In this document: in pieces, positions 28,162 through 36,814 of the stretch
Layout of the letters: each line of letters begins with the position of its first letter
Numbering within the stretch: position 1 is the stretch's first letter
Assembly (NCBI GenBank): GCA_026389335.1
Contig: JAPLIB010000150.1
Coordinates: 1-64,000, forward strand
From: Cyanobacteriota bacterium
Lineage (GTDB): Bacteria; Cyanobacteriota; Cyanobacteriia; PCC-6307; Cyanobiaceae
DNA length: 64,000 bases
Direction: 5' to 3'
Notes under the pieces: generated by a model
Told to the model about the DNA's origin: nothing
The model's input: the letters and a program-made list of their open reading frames with translations, nothing else
Database searches by the model: none
Program-made: the position numbers and the translations under genes

Positions 28162-28743
28162 ATGGCCAGGATCGGCATTGACAATCGATCGGTTTCGGGG
28201 TTTTCCCTGGTGGAATTATTGCTCGCCCTGGGTTTGGGGTTATTGCTATCGACTCTGATGTTGCAGGCGCTTCTGGCCCATGGTTCCACCAGTGAACGGC
28301 TGGTGCGGCTGCTGCGCGAGCGCACGGTGCAGCGCCGCACGCTGGAGTTGATCCGGGGGGAGTTGCTGTTGGCCGAGCGGGTGGAGTTGGGCGCCACCGG
28401 CTCGATTCTGGCCAGCTGTTCTCTGGGCGGGCGACGTCCTTTGCTGCGGATGCTCACAGCCCAGGGGACGATCACCTATTCCCTGGGATCTCCCCCGAGT
28501 TCGATCTGGCGCGGTCTGGTGCTGATGCGCTGTGGCCCGGCCTTTGGCCTTGATGGCCAGCTGGGTTTGGGGGCTCCCCAGAACCGGGTGGTGATCGATG
28601 CCCTGACCAGCAAGGGATTGGCAGCCACGGTGGCGGGAGTGAGTCGGTTGCACCTTCAGATCACTCAGCAATTCACGCCGCCAAGCGGTGGCCCCCAGAC
28701 GATCACCAGCGAGGCTGATCTGGCGGCTGAGCTGGGGAGATGA
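28162..28743 (+). CDS. PilW-like minor pilin
   Basis: 193 residues from ATG 28162 (an upstream TTG at 28153 is also open). Leader RIGIDNRSVSG, then FSLVELLLALGLGLLLSTLM (Glu at +5). The middle reads WRGLVLMRCGPAFGLDGQLG, matching RCGPAYDANGNL in the broken gene at 15622-16713; this is the intact counterpart. It closes the PilX-PilV-GspH-PilW type operon and is followed by a hairpin. Confidence 0.8.
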   Translation: MARIGIDNRSVSGFSLVELLLALGLGLLLSTLMLQALLAHGSTSERLVRLLRERTVQRRTLELIRGELLLAERVELGATGSILASCSLGGRRPLLRMLTAQGTITYSLGSPPSSIWRGLVLMRCGPAFGLDGQLGLGAPQNRVVIDALTSKGLAATVAGVSRLHLQITQQFTPPSGGPQTITSEADLAAELGR

Positions 28744-28762
28744 CCTTGGGTATCAATCTCGG

Positions 28763-28790
28763 ACGAGCCTGCTGTCAGGCTCGTACTTTG
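28763..28790 (+). terminator. Probable terminator of the second pilin operon
   Basis: ACGAGCCTG (28763-28771) and CAGGCTCGT (28776-28784) form a perfect 9-bp stem with a 4-nt loop, 19 bp past the PilW-like stop. The following ACTTTG is a weak T-run. Confidence 0.55.
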
Positions 28791-29100
28791 AGACGGGGCA
28801 TGGAGGGCAGCAGCAACTAGATTTTGCCCATTAGGGAAGAAAACATGGGTGTGACCATGAAATGTTTTGAATACTTGTATCAGTTCGGGGGTTAGATATG
28901 GAATTCTCTTGCCTCAAGAGGCGCTACCTGTCATGGCCAATAATTGGCTTCCGTGAGATGGCAAGAAGCTGCTCGTTACAGAGCCGGTGTTCTGCCAGTT
29001 GATGTGAAATCTCTGAGAAAAAGCCGAAAATCTCTGCAGCGGAAGCAATCAAAGCTTTCCCCCCGCGCAGCCTGAACGATTGCAAATAACGATTAGATTC
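28791..29100. other. Gap between the second pilin operon and pilA
   Basis: About 310 bp, AT-richer than the neighbouring pilin genes, between two convergent transcription units. No gene, RNA or repeat was recognised. Confidence 0.45.
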
Positions 29101-29138
29101 AAAATAAAAAATCCGCGACGTCTATTGGGGCGCCGCGG
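29101..29138 (-). terminator. Intrinsic terminator of the pilA-like gene
   Basis: CCGCGACG (29113-29120) pairs with CGCCGCGG (29131-29138), one mismatch, and on the minus strand the stem runs into a T-rich tract (A-rich plus strand 29101-29111). It lies 160 bp past the pilin stop. Confidence 0.65.
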
Positions 29139-29295
29139 AGAGTATTGATGTAGCCAGATGGGTTAAGCTCAGTTGCCTGAACTTGCTCCACGCAGGGAAT
29201 TCTGGATGCTTTAAAATCTTTGCCTTGTTAAATGCTGGATCTGCGAGAGTCTTGTCAGGAATTGAGGAGGTGCTTCTAGAATGGTCGGCAAAAAT

Positions 29296-29796
29296 CTAGC
29301 TGAACTCGCATTTAATTGTGTCGCCGCCTGTTGAGGGAGGTGTTTGGAGTACCGTGATGACAGCTTGTGTTGACGTGGCTTCTGAGCTGTCTGTCAAGCA
29401 CTTGACGCCTGCAGCTTTCGCACCAGTGCCCCAAGTAACAGTCAAGGTGCCAGAAGTGGCAGCCTGTAGGCAAGTTTCCTCGACGCCGTCACCAGTTGTG
29501 CCTGTACGCAATGCTCCATCTTGTTCGGTGCCGATATCAGTGGAGAGGAATACAGCACATTCCTTGGCGAAACCAATGGCCTCCCCAACCCGCGAGCCGA
29601 TCTTGGCTGCGTTGCGGGCGGCGATGAAGTTGGGCAGGGCAACGGCGCTGAGGATGCCGATGATCGCCACCACGATCATCAGCTCTACCAAAGTGAACCC
29701 TTGCTGGGTAGCCCTGAGGCCTTTTTTGCCCTTGGAAAGATGCAGGAGAAGGCGGGTCTGAAACGAAGTGCTGGTGCGAAGTTGGACTGAGTTCAT
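29296..29796 (-). CDS. pilA: Type IV major-type pilin
   Basis: 166 residues from ATG 29796. A 33-residue basic leader ends in QQG and is followed by FTLVELMIVVAIIGILSAVA (Glu at +5) and LPNFIAARNAAKIGSRVGEA, the standard PilA helix. The C-terminal domain is rich in Thr, Gly and Ser with cysteines that can close the D-loop (KCLTDS and IKCEFS). The leader is longer than in Pseudomonas, as is common in cyanobacteria. It stands alone, convergent with the second minor-pilin operon, and has its own terminator. Confidence 0.9.
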   Translation of the reverse strand: MNSVQLRTSTSFQTRLLLHLSKGKKGLRATQQGFTLVELMIVVAIIGILSAVALPNFIAARNAAKIGSRVGEAIGFAKECAVFLSTDIGTEQDGALRTGTTGDGVEETCLQAATSGTLTVTWGTGAKAAGVKCLTDSSEATSTQAVITVLQTPPSTGGDTIKCEFS

Positions 29797-30177
29797 GGCA
29801 GGCTCAAGTGCGAGGGGGGGGAGCTAAAAAGCTTTGAAAAAACTGTAGCAGGGTCTGAAGCTTGGATGTAGGGATTGAGAAGAGCCGTCGGATTCCCCTG
29901 TGTTCAGGTTCTTCTTGAGTGGCTGAAGCTGGCTGGGGTTGATGTCCGTCAGTCCTGCCAATGGAATTCAGCGGCTAGAAGCCTTCGTCTTGATCGTCTG
30001 CTCAGGCCTGGGACGGGGGGGGACGCCTGCGGCAGTTATGACAAAAGTACTGAAATAAGCAGCAACATGATGCGAGATGCTGCAAGTGTTTCTGTTGTCT
30101 GTTTACTCATCGGGCATGGGGCTAGATTTCATCTGCAATCCTTCTAGCAGCTTCTGCGCAAGGAGCGCAACGCAGTC
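29797..30177. other. Gap upstream of pilA
   Basis: About 380 bp between divergently transcribed pilA and the histidine kinase. It must carry both promoters. No conserved site or RNA was recognised. Confidence 0.4.
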
Positions 30178-31572
30178 GTGGGAATCGGTTTACCGTCGCT
30201 GGAATCGTTGCTGCCGGCCCGGCCTGCTGCCTCGCTGCGCCTGTGGCTGCAATCCACGACGATCATCGCCGTTCTCGCCGGCTACACCATGCTGGTGGCG
30301 CTCACCTTGAGTCTCAATCGGATTGAGCGGCGTCAGGCCCACCAGCAGCTGATTGATCGCATCAGCACGGCCCTGATCCAGCGCGTACGCAGTCCGGATC
30401 AGTTCCTGCCGGTGGTGTCACCGATGGTGATGCCCGGTGTGGCGGTGAAGTTGCTACCGATGGGATCGGAGTTTGAGCCCCGGCTCCAGTGGCGAGCTGA
30501 TGCTGTGATTCTCGAAAGTGCCAGCCCGCTGATGCTGCGGGATGGCCAGTTGCGCTCCCTGCTGCTGCGCCAGGACGTGACCGACTCCATGGCCCAGCAG
30601 AATCTGTCCTTGCAGTTGCTGGCGGCCGCCGCCGGGGCTTCGGCCTTGTTGACAGGCCTGCTGCTGCGGCCGGTGATGACTTATGGCCTGCTTCAGCCCC
30701 TGGAGGCATTGGGTCAGCAGATCTCCTCCTACCGCTCACTCTCAGCGCCGCCGCCGCCCCTTGATGTGGCCAGCCAGCCGCAGGAATTGCAGCCGATCGC
30801 TGCCACCTTCAATGCCATGCAGGAGCGGCTGGCCTCCTCCTGGGAGCGGCAGCGCACTTTTGTTGATGGTGTGGCCCATGAGTTGCGTACACCGATCACG
30901 CTGATTTCAGGCCATGCCCAGAGCTTGCAGCGTCAGCCGGCGGCCGCCGCGCTTGGGCCCTCGCTGGCTCTGATCAGTGCCGAGGCCCGCCGCATGGGGG
31001 CGATGGTGAGCGACATGCTCGATCTGGCCCGTAAGGATGCTGGGCGTCTGGAGCTGCGGCGCCAGCCGATTGACGTGGAGGACATCCTGCTGGAAGCCTT
31101 TGAGCGCCTGGCCGGTGGTGCGGATGGACGGCTGCGGCTGCAAGCGCCTCAGGATGAGGGCCCCCTACCCCTGGCCGCTGGGGATCCGGAACGGTTGGCC
31201 CAGTGCCTGGTGGTGCTGATCGACAATGCGTTGCGCTACTCGCCGGCGCCGGCCCCGGTGCGGTTGTTGGCAGAAGCCACGGCAGTGTCGCTGGTGTTGC
31301 ATGTGGTCGATCGCGGTCCGGGGGTGGCAGCAGCGGAGCGGGAGGCGATCTTTGATCGGTTCGTGCGTGGCCAGGCTGCGGTCAACACGCGCGGGAGCGG
31401 CATCGGCCTGGCGGTGGTTCAGCTGCTGATGGAGGCGATGGGCGGCCTCGTGATGGTGTCGGAGGCTCCGGGTGGCGGAGCCGATTTCCAGTTGCATCTG
31501 CCGCGGTTTGAAGGCCCTGAACCCCCTGCGGCTCTCGCTGCCGACCAGCTCAGCGGGGAGGCCCTTCCTTGA
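30178..31572 (+). CDS. Sensor histidine kinase
   Basis: 464 residues from GTG 30178. Two membrane segments (about 24-46 and 148-166) flank a periplasmic sensor region of about 100 residues; a HAMP-like linker follows. The kinase core has the H-box VDGVAHELRTPITLISGH, N-box VVLIDNALRYSP, and G-boxes VVDRGPGV and GSGIGLAVVQL. It should phosphorylate the response regulator encoded convergently at 31550-32245; the two genes overlap tail to tail by 23 bp. The signal is unknown. Confidence 0.85.
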   Translation: MGIGLPSLESLLPARPAASLRLWLQSTTIIAVLAGYTMLVALTLSLNRIERRQAHQQLIDRISTALIQRVRSPDQFLPVVSPMVMPGVAVKLLPMGSEFEPRLQWRADAVILESASPLMLRDGQLRSLLLRQDVTDSMAQQNLSLQLLAAAAGASALLTGLLLRPVMTYGLLQPLEALGQQISSYRSLSAPPPPLDVASQPQELQPIAATFNAMQERLASSWERQRTFVDGVAHELRTPITLISGHAQSLQRQPAAAALGPSLALISAEARRMGAMVSDMLDLARKDAGRLELRRQPIDVEDILLEAFERLAGGADGRLRLQAPQDEGPLPLAAGDPERLAQCLVVLIDNALRYSPAPAPVRLLAEATAVSLVLHVVDRGPGVAAAEREAIFDRFVRGQAAVNTRGSGIGLAVVQLLMEAMGGLVMVSEAPGGGADFQLHLPRFEGPEPPAALAADQLSGEALP

Positions 31573-32245
31573 CCATGAACCCAACCCCACGCACGGTCTG
31601 GATCAGGGTGGGCTGGCCGGCGGGTTCAAGTTTCTTGCGCAGATAGCGCACGTAGACGTCCAGCAGGTTGTCGTCGCCCATCCAGTTTTCGCCCCAGAGG
31701 GCATCAAGGATGCTGCGGCGTTCATGCACCTGATTGGGTTGGCGGGTCAGATGTTGGAGCAGGTCGAATTCCCTGGCGGTGAGGTGAATGGCTTGCCCCC
31801 CCCGGCTGACTTCACGGCTGGCGGGGTTCATGGCCAGATCTCCCACCCGCAGGATGCCGTCTTCCGGTTCGTTCAGCCCGGTGCGCCGCAGCCGTGCCCT
31901 GACCCGGGCCAGCAACTCTTCGATTGAAAACGGCTTGGTGAGGTAGTCGTCGGCGCCGGAGTCGAGCGCTTCAACGCGCTCACGCACCTCATCCCGTGCC
32001 GTGATCATCAACACAGGTGTGCTGATCCCCCCTTGGCGCATGCGCCGGCACACTTCCACCCCGTTGAAATCCGGCAGGGTCCAGTCCAGCAGAATCAGAT
32101 CCCAGTGTTCAGCGCGTATCTGGCTGAGGGCCTGCTGGCCCGTGGCCGCCTCTTTGCAGCCGTAGCCCTCCACAGACAGTTCGGTGACCAGGAAGTTGCG
32201 GAGTTCCGGGTCGTCATCAACGATCAGCAGGCGGTGGGAGGACAT
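31550..32245 (-). CDS. OmpR-family response regulator
   Basis: 231 residues. The receiver domain carries the acidic pocket in LLIVDDDPELRNFL, the phosphorylated Asp in LILLDWTLPDFNGVEV, and the conserved Lys in DYLTKPF. The winged-helix DNA-binding domain follows (HLTAREFDLLQHLTRQPNQV, then DVYVRYLRKKLEP and TVRGVGFMV). It is probably the partner of the kinase at 30178-31572, with which it converges and overlaps. The operon-free, convergent layout is unusual, since such pairs are mostly co-transcribed. Confidence 0.9.
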   Translation of the reverse strand: MSSHRLLIVDDDPELRNFLVTELSVEGYGCKEAATGQQALSQIRAEHWDLILLDWTLPDFNGVEVCRRMRQGGISTPVLMITARDEVRERVEALDSGADDYLTKPFSIEELLARVRARLRRTGLNEPEDGILRVGDLAMNPASREVSRGGQAIHLTAREFDLLQHLTRQPNQVHERRSILDALWGENWMGDDNLLDVYVRYLRKKLEPAGQPTLIQTVRGVGFMVKEGPPR

Positions 32246-32589
32246 GGGGGTCTGACAGTTGGGGCCCGGGGCGGCTGCGGCCAGGTGGAATCTGGGCGCC
32301 TTTCAGCCTAGGAGCGTGTTGCGCATAGATCTCCGAGCAGAAAGTGGGGGCGTTTCCGCCGCCGAGGAGATTCAATCCGGAATCGAACTGAGAAAGATGC
32401 GAATTGATTTTGGGTCGGTGGTTCGCTCAAACTAGTTGCACCACAACCTGAGACCGAATTTGACGTTGGCGTGGAGCGAATCGGGTCTTTTCGTCCGGAA
32501 CGGTCTATGTGCAACAGGCTCCTAGGTGCCTCCTTCAGGACCGAGGCCCGAGCGGGTTTGAATGGACCAACTGTTGTCGTCCCTTGCTG
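32246..32589. other. Gap before the ABC permease gene
   Basis: About 340 bp between divergent regulator and permease genes. The permease frame extends upstream to ATG 32509, but these codons lack homology-like character. No regulatory motif was recognised. Confidence 0.4.
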
Positions 32590-33444
32590 TTGTCTTTGCG
32601 TTGGTCAGCCGCCAATCTCTCGGGCCGCATGGCCCTCTGGGGCCTGGCCATCGTGCTGATCTATGGCGCCATGGCAGTGGTAACGCCGCTGCTGATTCAT
32701 CTCGGTGTGCTCAGTGACCCCAACGCTGGACTGGATAACCCGATTTATGCTTCGCCTTCGCTGCTCCATTGGTGCGGCACCGACCGGCTCGGACGCGATG
32801 TTTGTGTCCGAACCCTGGCCGGCAGTGGCGTGGCCCTGCAGGTCGTGCTGATTGCCCTGGTGCTGGCCCTGGCGGTTGGCGTCCCCCTGGGCATGGTGAG
32901 TGGCTATCTCGGTGGCTGGGTGGATCGCTCCCTGGTGCTGCTGATGGACACCCTCTACACGCTGCCGGTGCTGTTGCTTTCGGTGGTGCTGGCCTTTCTG
33001 CTCGGTCGGGGTTTGCCCAATGCCGCCGCTGCTCTCTGTGTGGTGTACGTCCCCCAGTATTTCCGCGTCGTGCGCAACCAGACGGCCCAGGTGAAGGCCG
33101 AACTGTTCGTGGAGGCAGCGCGCTCCCTCGGTGCCGGCCCACTGTGGATTTTGCGCCGTTACCTGTTGCGCAACGTGATCACCTCGGTGCCGGTGTTACT
33201 GACGCTCAACGCAGCCGACGCTGTGCTCGTACTGGGCGGCTTGGGCTTTCTGGGGCTGGGGCTGCCGGAAACGATTCCCGAATGGGGCGGGGATCTGCAG
33301 CAGGCCCTGACCGCGGTGCCCACAGGCATCTGGTGGACGGCGCTCTATCCGGGGCTGGCCATGTTTGTGCTGGTGCTGGGACTCTCGTTTCTCGGGGAGG
33401 GCCTCGAGAGCTGGCTGTCGGGCCAGCCTGAGCGCAGCAGCTGA
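32590..33444 (+). CDS. Dpp/Opp-family ABC transporter permease
   Basis: About 284 residues from TTG 32590; ATG 32509 (longer) and ATG 32629 (shorter) are alternatives. Six membrane helices are visible. The DppC-type domain shows HWCGTDRLGRDVCVRTLAGS at the periplasmic side and the cytoplasmic EAA-like loop VEAARSLGAGPLWILRRYLL that contacts the ATPase. Family members import di- or oligopeptides or nickel. Here no partner permease, ATPase or binding protein is adjacent, as is usual for picocyanobacteria, so the substrate is open. Confidence 0.85.
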   Translation: MSLRWSAANLSGRMALWGLAIVLIYGAMAVVTPLLIHLGVLSDPNAGLDNPIYASPSLLHWCGTDRLGRDVCVRTLAGSGVALQVVLIALVLALAVGVPLGMVSGYLGGWVDRSLVLLMDTLYTLPVLLLSVVLAFLLGRGLPNAAAALCVVYVPQYFRVVRNQTAQVKAELFVEAARSLGAGPLWILRRYLLRNVITSVPVLLTLNAADAVLVLGGLGFLGLGLPETIPEWGGDLQQALTAVPTGIWWTALYPGLAMFVLVLGLSFLGEGLESWLSGQPERSS

Positions 33445-33536
33445 ACCGGTGGTGCCCGTTTTGGCCCCAATGGCGGGCGAGGCGCCCAGGTCTCATTAGG
33501 GTTGAACAATGCTCACGCTTTGGCTCCTAGCTCGTC

Positions 33537-33776
33537 ATGCCCTGGTGGTCGGTTCTGCTTTTTCTGGCGTTGGCGCTGCTGCTCTGGATGCGGGGACGCT
33601 CCCATCGCGATGAGGTGATCGGTCTGTTCACCAAGTTCCTGGCCGTGCTGGTCCTGGTGGTGGTGGTGGTGGCTGGCAGGCCCCTGCTGCTTGAACTTGT
33701 GCTTCTGGGCTTGGCGCTCTGGCTGCCCAGTGCCCTTCAGTGCGAACGTCAGGGCAGCGGCAGCCTGGAATCATGA
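33537..33776 (+). CDS. Small membrane protein
   Basis: 79 residues starting MPWWSVLLFLALALLLWMRG, then a second hydrophobic block (LFTKFLAVLVLVVVVVAGRP) and a third (LLLELVLLGLALWLPSAL). The polar loop between the first two is GRSHRDEVIG. The stop overlaps the next start (ATGA), so the two small genes are probably translated together. No function is recognised. Confidence 0.65.
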   Translation: MPWWSVLLFLALALLLWMRGRSHRDEVIGLFTKFLAVLVLVVVVVAGRPLLLELVLLGLALWLPSALQCERQGSGSLES

Positions 33777-33937
33777 GCTCCGGCCTGGTGTCGAACCTCG
33801 TGTTCCGCGTGTTTCGGATGCTGCTGATTCTCACCGGCGTGGTGGGGGCGATGGCGATCACCTTTCCTCTGATCCAGACCTTGACCACGCCTGGCCAGCC
33901 GCCCCGTGCGCGGCCCTCTGCTCCTTCGGCTCGCTGA
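33773..33937 (+). CDS. Very small membrane protein
   Basis: 54 residues from ATG 33773 with one membrane helix (FRVFRMLLILTGVVGAMAITF) and a short Pro/Ala-rich tail. It overlaps the preceding gene by 4 bp, which is the main argument that it is real. Function unknown. Confidence 0.55.
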   Translation: MSSGLVSNLVFRVFRMLLILTGVVGAMAITFPLIQTLTTPGQPPRARPSAPSAR

Positions 33938-34126
33938 CTCAGGCCCCAGGCCTGGGTGGCGGGGGCAGGATCGCCAGCCCGCAGCGTCAGGGCTCGGTCG
34001 GTCGCTCGGCTGGCATGGGGGCCAGGATCGTCGCCGGGGATGTTGGCTGTTCAGGGCTTGCAAGCACTTCCAAAGCCTGAGGCCGTGAGACTGAAGCCAG
34101 GTGCCAAACGGGCTGGCCTGCGGCAC

Positions 34127-34816
34127 TCAGCAGCGCAGTTTCAGCGTGCGCGGCAGCTCCTCCAGGATCGTGCCTTCCCCGTTGAGCTCGGGGTAGGGGC
34201 GCCCCTGCTGACGACACCAGCGGGCCACCTCCGGGTAGGCCCATTCGAACAGAGTGCGTTGATAGCGCTGCGGCTCGATGCCTTCACCCCGGCTGGGCAC
34301 CAGGCCGGCCTGCTGGCGTTGGCGCAGGGCTTCGAACAGCAGGGTGGCCGCTGCCACCGACACATTCAATGACTGCACCATGCCCTGCATCGGAATGAAG
34401 ATCGCTTGATCCACCAGCGCGGTGGTGGCTTCACTCAGTCCCCACTTTTCGGCTCCCAGCACGAAGGCGCAGGGACCGGTGTAATCGCAATCGCGGTAGT
34501 CCCTTGCCGCCACACCCAGCTGGGTGCCGAAGATGCGCAGGCCCCGGTCCTTGAGATGGCCCAGGGCGGTGGCGCCATCGGCATGGGCCAGCAGCTCCAC
34601 CCACTTCTGGCTGCCCTTGGCGGTGTCGTTGAGGGTGCGGGGCCGGCCGGCGAGGCTCACCACATGGGCCTCCATCACCCCCACGGCATCGCAGCTGCGC
34701 AGGATCGCCGAGAGATTATGGGGTTTGTCCACGTGTTCCAGCAGCACGGTGAGATCCCCCATGCGGCGATCGAGCACGGCCTTGAGGCGCTCAAAGCGGC
34801 GGGGCAGCAGGGGCAT
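34127..34816 (-). CDS. trmH: tRNA (guanosine-2'-O-)-methyltransferase, TrmH type
   Basis: 229 residues from ATG 34816. SPOUT-fold knot motifs are visible: DKPHNLSAILRSCDAVGV near residue 32, CAFVLGAEKWGLSEATTALVD near 120, and IPMQGMVQSLNVSVAAATLLF near 145. TrmH methylates ribose at G18 of tRNAs. The 80-residue C-terminal extension (RYQRTLFEWAYPEVARW) is of the TrmH type. It is divergent from the alkyltransferase-like gene. Confidence 0.9.
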   Translation of the reverse strand: MPLLPRRFERLKAVLDRRMGDLTVLLEHVDKPHNLSAILRSCDAVGVMEAHVVSLAGRPRTLNDTAKGSQKWVELLAHADGATALGHLKDRGLRIFGTQLGVAARDYRDCDYTGPCAFVLGAEKWGLSEATTALVDQAIFIPMQGMVQSLNVSVAAATLLFEALRQRQQAGLVPSRGEGIEPQRYQRTLFEWAYPEVARWCRQQGRPYPELNGEGTILEELPRTLKLRC

Positions 34817-34915
34817 CGGTGGCGTTGGCTCTGGGGCGGTTCTGACGTGGGGGATCCGGCTGGATCTCCGCCAGGATCGTGACTCAGTCCGGCAAGGTTC
34901 CGGCCCTGCTTCACC

Positions 34916-35305
34916 ATGACCCAGGTGCAATCCAGTTTCGATTACCAGGTCTACGCCGCGGTGAGTCGCATCCCCGTCGCCCAGCTCGCCACCTACGGCC
35001 AGATCGCGGAGCTTATTGGCGCCTGGGGTTGTGCTCGCCAGGTGGGCTGGGCCCTGCGGCGCCTACCGCTGCCTTCGGAGCTGCCCTGGCATCGGGTGGT
35101 GAACGCCGCTGGCCGGATCTCGCTGAGTCCTGGACGCGAGGGCAGCGACTGGATCCAGCGGCAGCTGCTGATCGACGAGGGGATTGCGGTGGATGGCCAG
35201 GGACGCCTGCCCCTGGCGCGCTATCGCTGGCGGCCCGATGCTCCAGTACATCTGGAGGCTGCTCACAGCGAACCTGTTCCGCCGTTGGATTCTCCCTTTG
35301 CCTGA
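34916..35305 (+). CDS. Alkyltransferase-like protein (ATL)
   Basis: 129 residues with the DNA-binding domain of O6-alkylguanine-DNA alkyltransferase (IPVAQLATYGQIAELIG, CARQVGWALRRL). At the active site the usual PCHRV is PWHRVV, so the acceptor cysteine is replaced by Trp and the protein cannot remove alkyl groups. Such ATL proteins bind damaged bases and flag them for nucleotide excision repair. Its 3' end is 4 bp before the rsmB start, so the two are probably co-transcribed. Confidence 0.9.
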   Translation: MTQVQSSFDYQVYAAVSRIPVAQLATYGQIAELIGAWGCARQVGWALRRLPLPSELPWHRVVNAAGRISLSPGREGSDWIQRQLLIDEGIAVDGQGRLPLARYRWRPDAPVHLEAAHSEPVPPLDSPFA

Positions 35306-35309
35306 CCCC

Positions 35310-36794
35310 GTGCGATCCAACGGCCTGCCGGCGCGGGAGGTGGCCTGGAAAGTGCTGCTGGCGGTGGCGGCCGGTGCCTATGCCGATGCCGCCCTAGAGC
35401 GGGAACTCCACCGACAGTCCCTCACCGGTGCCGATCGGGCCCTGGCCACGGAACTGGCCTATGGCGCCATCCGTCAGCGCCGCCTGCTCGATGCCTGGAT
35501 CGATGCCCACGGGCGTGTGCGGGCCGAGCAGCAGCCCCCCAGGCTGCGCTGGCTGCTGCATGTGGGGTTGTATCAACTGCTGTTCACGGCCCGGGTGCCC
35601 GCTTCCGCCGCCGTCAGCACAACCGTCGACCTGGCCAAGCAGGGGGGGCTGGGGCGCCTGGCCCCGGTGGCCAATGGGCTGCTGCGTTCGGTTCTGCGGC
35701 GTCGCCAGCAGGCCGGTGCTGGGCCCACCTCTGGGGGGCTTGCCACTGCCACTGGTGCAGCCACTTCCACTGCTGTAGCCACAGCTACAGCCACAGCCGA
35801 AGCCACTGCCATCGCTCCAGCTGATGACGATGCTGCTGCTGCCGCCCCGGCGGTCGCGCCCTGGCTGGGCTTACCTGTGAGCGAGGATCCGCTCGACGAT
35901 TTCGGCCTGCGCCATTCGCTGCCCGAGTGGCTGGCCGCCGACCTGCGGCGCTGGCTCAGTGCCGATCGCGCCGAGGCCTTCGCCCGGGCCTGCAACGCTT
36001 CACCGCCTGTCGATCTGCGGGTCAACCGGTTGCGCGGTGATCGCCAGAGCCTGGCGGCAGCCTTCACCGCCGCCGGCATTCGCAGCCAGTCCCTGCCCCA
36101 GTCGGAGTATGGCCTCACCCTGCTGGATCGCTGCGGCGACTTGCGCGGCCTACCGGGATATGGCGAGGGCCTCTGGTCGGTCCAGGACCGCAGCGCCCAG
36201 CGCATCGTGCCGCTGCTGGATCCCAGGCCGGGCCAGCGGGTGCTGGATGCCTGTGCGGCGCCGGGGGGCAAGTGCACCCAGATCGCCGAGTGGCTCGATG
36301 ATCAGGGTGAGATCTGGGCGGTGGATCGCTCCGAGGCGAGGTTGCGGCGGGTGGCCCTCAATGCCGAGCGCCTTGGGTTGACTTCGATCCAGCGGCTGGG
36401 TGCCGATGCGACCGATCTGGCCAACTTGCGGCCGCAATGGCTCGGTTGGTTTGACCGGATCCTGCTGGATGCGCCCTGCTCCGGGCTGGGCACCCTCAAT
36501 CGCCATGCTGATGCCCGCTGGCGCATGCAGAGCGAGACGATCGAAACCCTGGTGGCGCTCCAGCGGCAGCTGTTGGAGGGGCTGCTGCCCTTGCTGGCCC
36601 CCGGTGGACGGCTGGTGTACTCCACCTGCACGGTGCATCCCAGGGAGAATTCCGAGCTGATCTCGGCGCTGCTGGCGCACCATCCCCGGGTGCGGCTGAG
36701 GCAGGAGCAGCAGTGGTGGCCTGCTCAGCAGGACGATGGATCCGGCTCAGGCGATGGCTTCTTTGCCGCCGTTCTGGAACTGCAGGCGCCCTGA
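35310..36794 (+). CDS. rsmB: 16S rRNA (cytosine(967)-C(5))-methyltransferase
   Basis: 494 residues from GTG 35310, where homology begins (LPAREVAWKVLLAVAAGAYA). The N-terminal NusB-like RNA-binding domain covers about residues 8-140. A linker of roughly 45 residues made almost only of Ala and Thr, then Asp/Ala, separates it from the catalytic part. Catalytic motifs: LDACAAPGGKCTQIAEWL (SAM binding), LLDAPCSGLGTLNRHADARW with one Cys, and YSTCTVHPREN with the second. It methylates C967 in 16S rRNA. Longer starts at 35184 or 35238 overlap the ATL gene and are less likely. Confidence 0.92.
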   Translation: MRSNGLPAREVAWKVLLAVAAGAYADAALERELHRQSLTGADRALATELAYGAIRQRRLLDAWIDAHGRVRAEQQPPRLRWLLHVGLYQLLFTARVPASAAVSTTVDLAKQGGLGRLAPVANGLLRSVLRRRQQAGAGPTSGGLATATGAATSTAVATATATAEATAIAPADDDAAAAAPAVAPWLGLPVSEDPLDDFGLRHSLPEWLAADLRRWLSADRAEAFARACNASPPVDLRVNRLRGDRQSLAAAFTAAGIRSQSLPQSEYGLTLLDRCGDLRGLPGYGEGLWSVQDRSAQRIVPLLDPRPGQRVLDACAAPGGKCTQIAEWLDDQGEIWAVDRSEARLRRVALNAERLGLTSIQRLGADATDLANLRPQWLGWFDRILLDAPCSGLGTLNRHADARWRMQSETIETLVALQRQLLEGLLPLLAPGGRLVYSTCTVHPRENSELISALLAHHPRVRLRQEQQWWPAQQDDGSGSGDGFFAAVLELQAP

Positions 36795-36814
36795 AGCCAG
36801 AGGACGAGTGCGGT

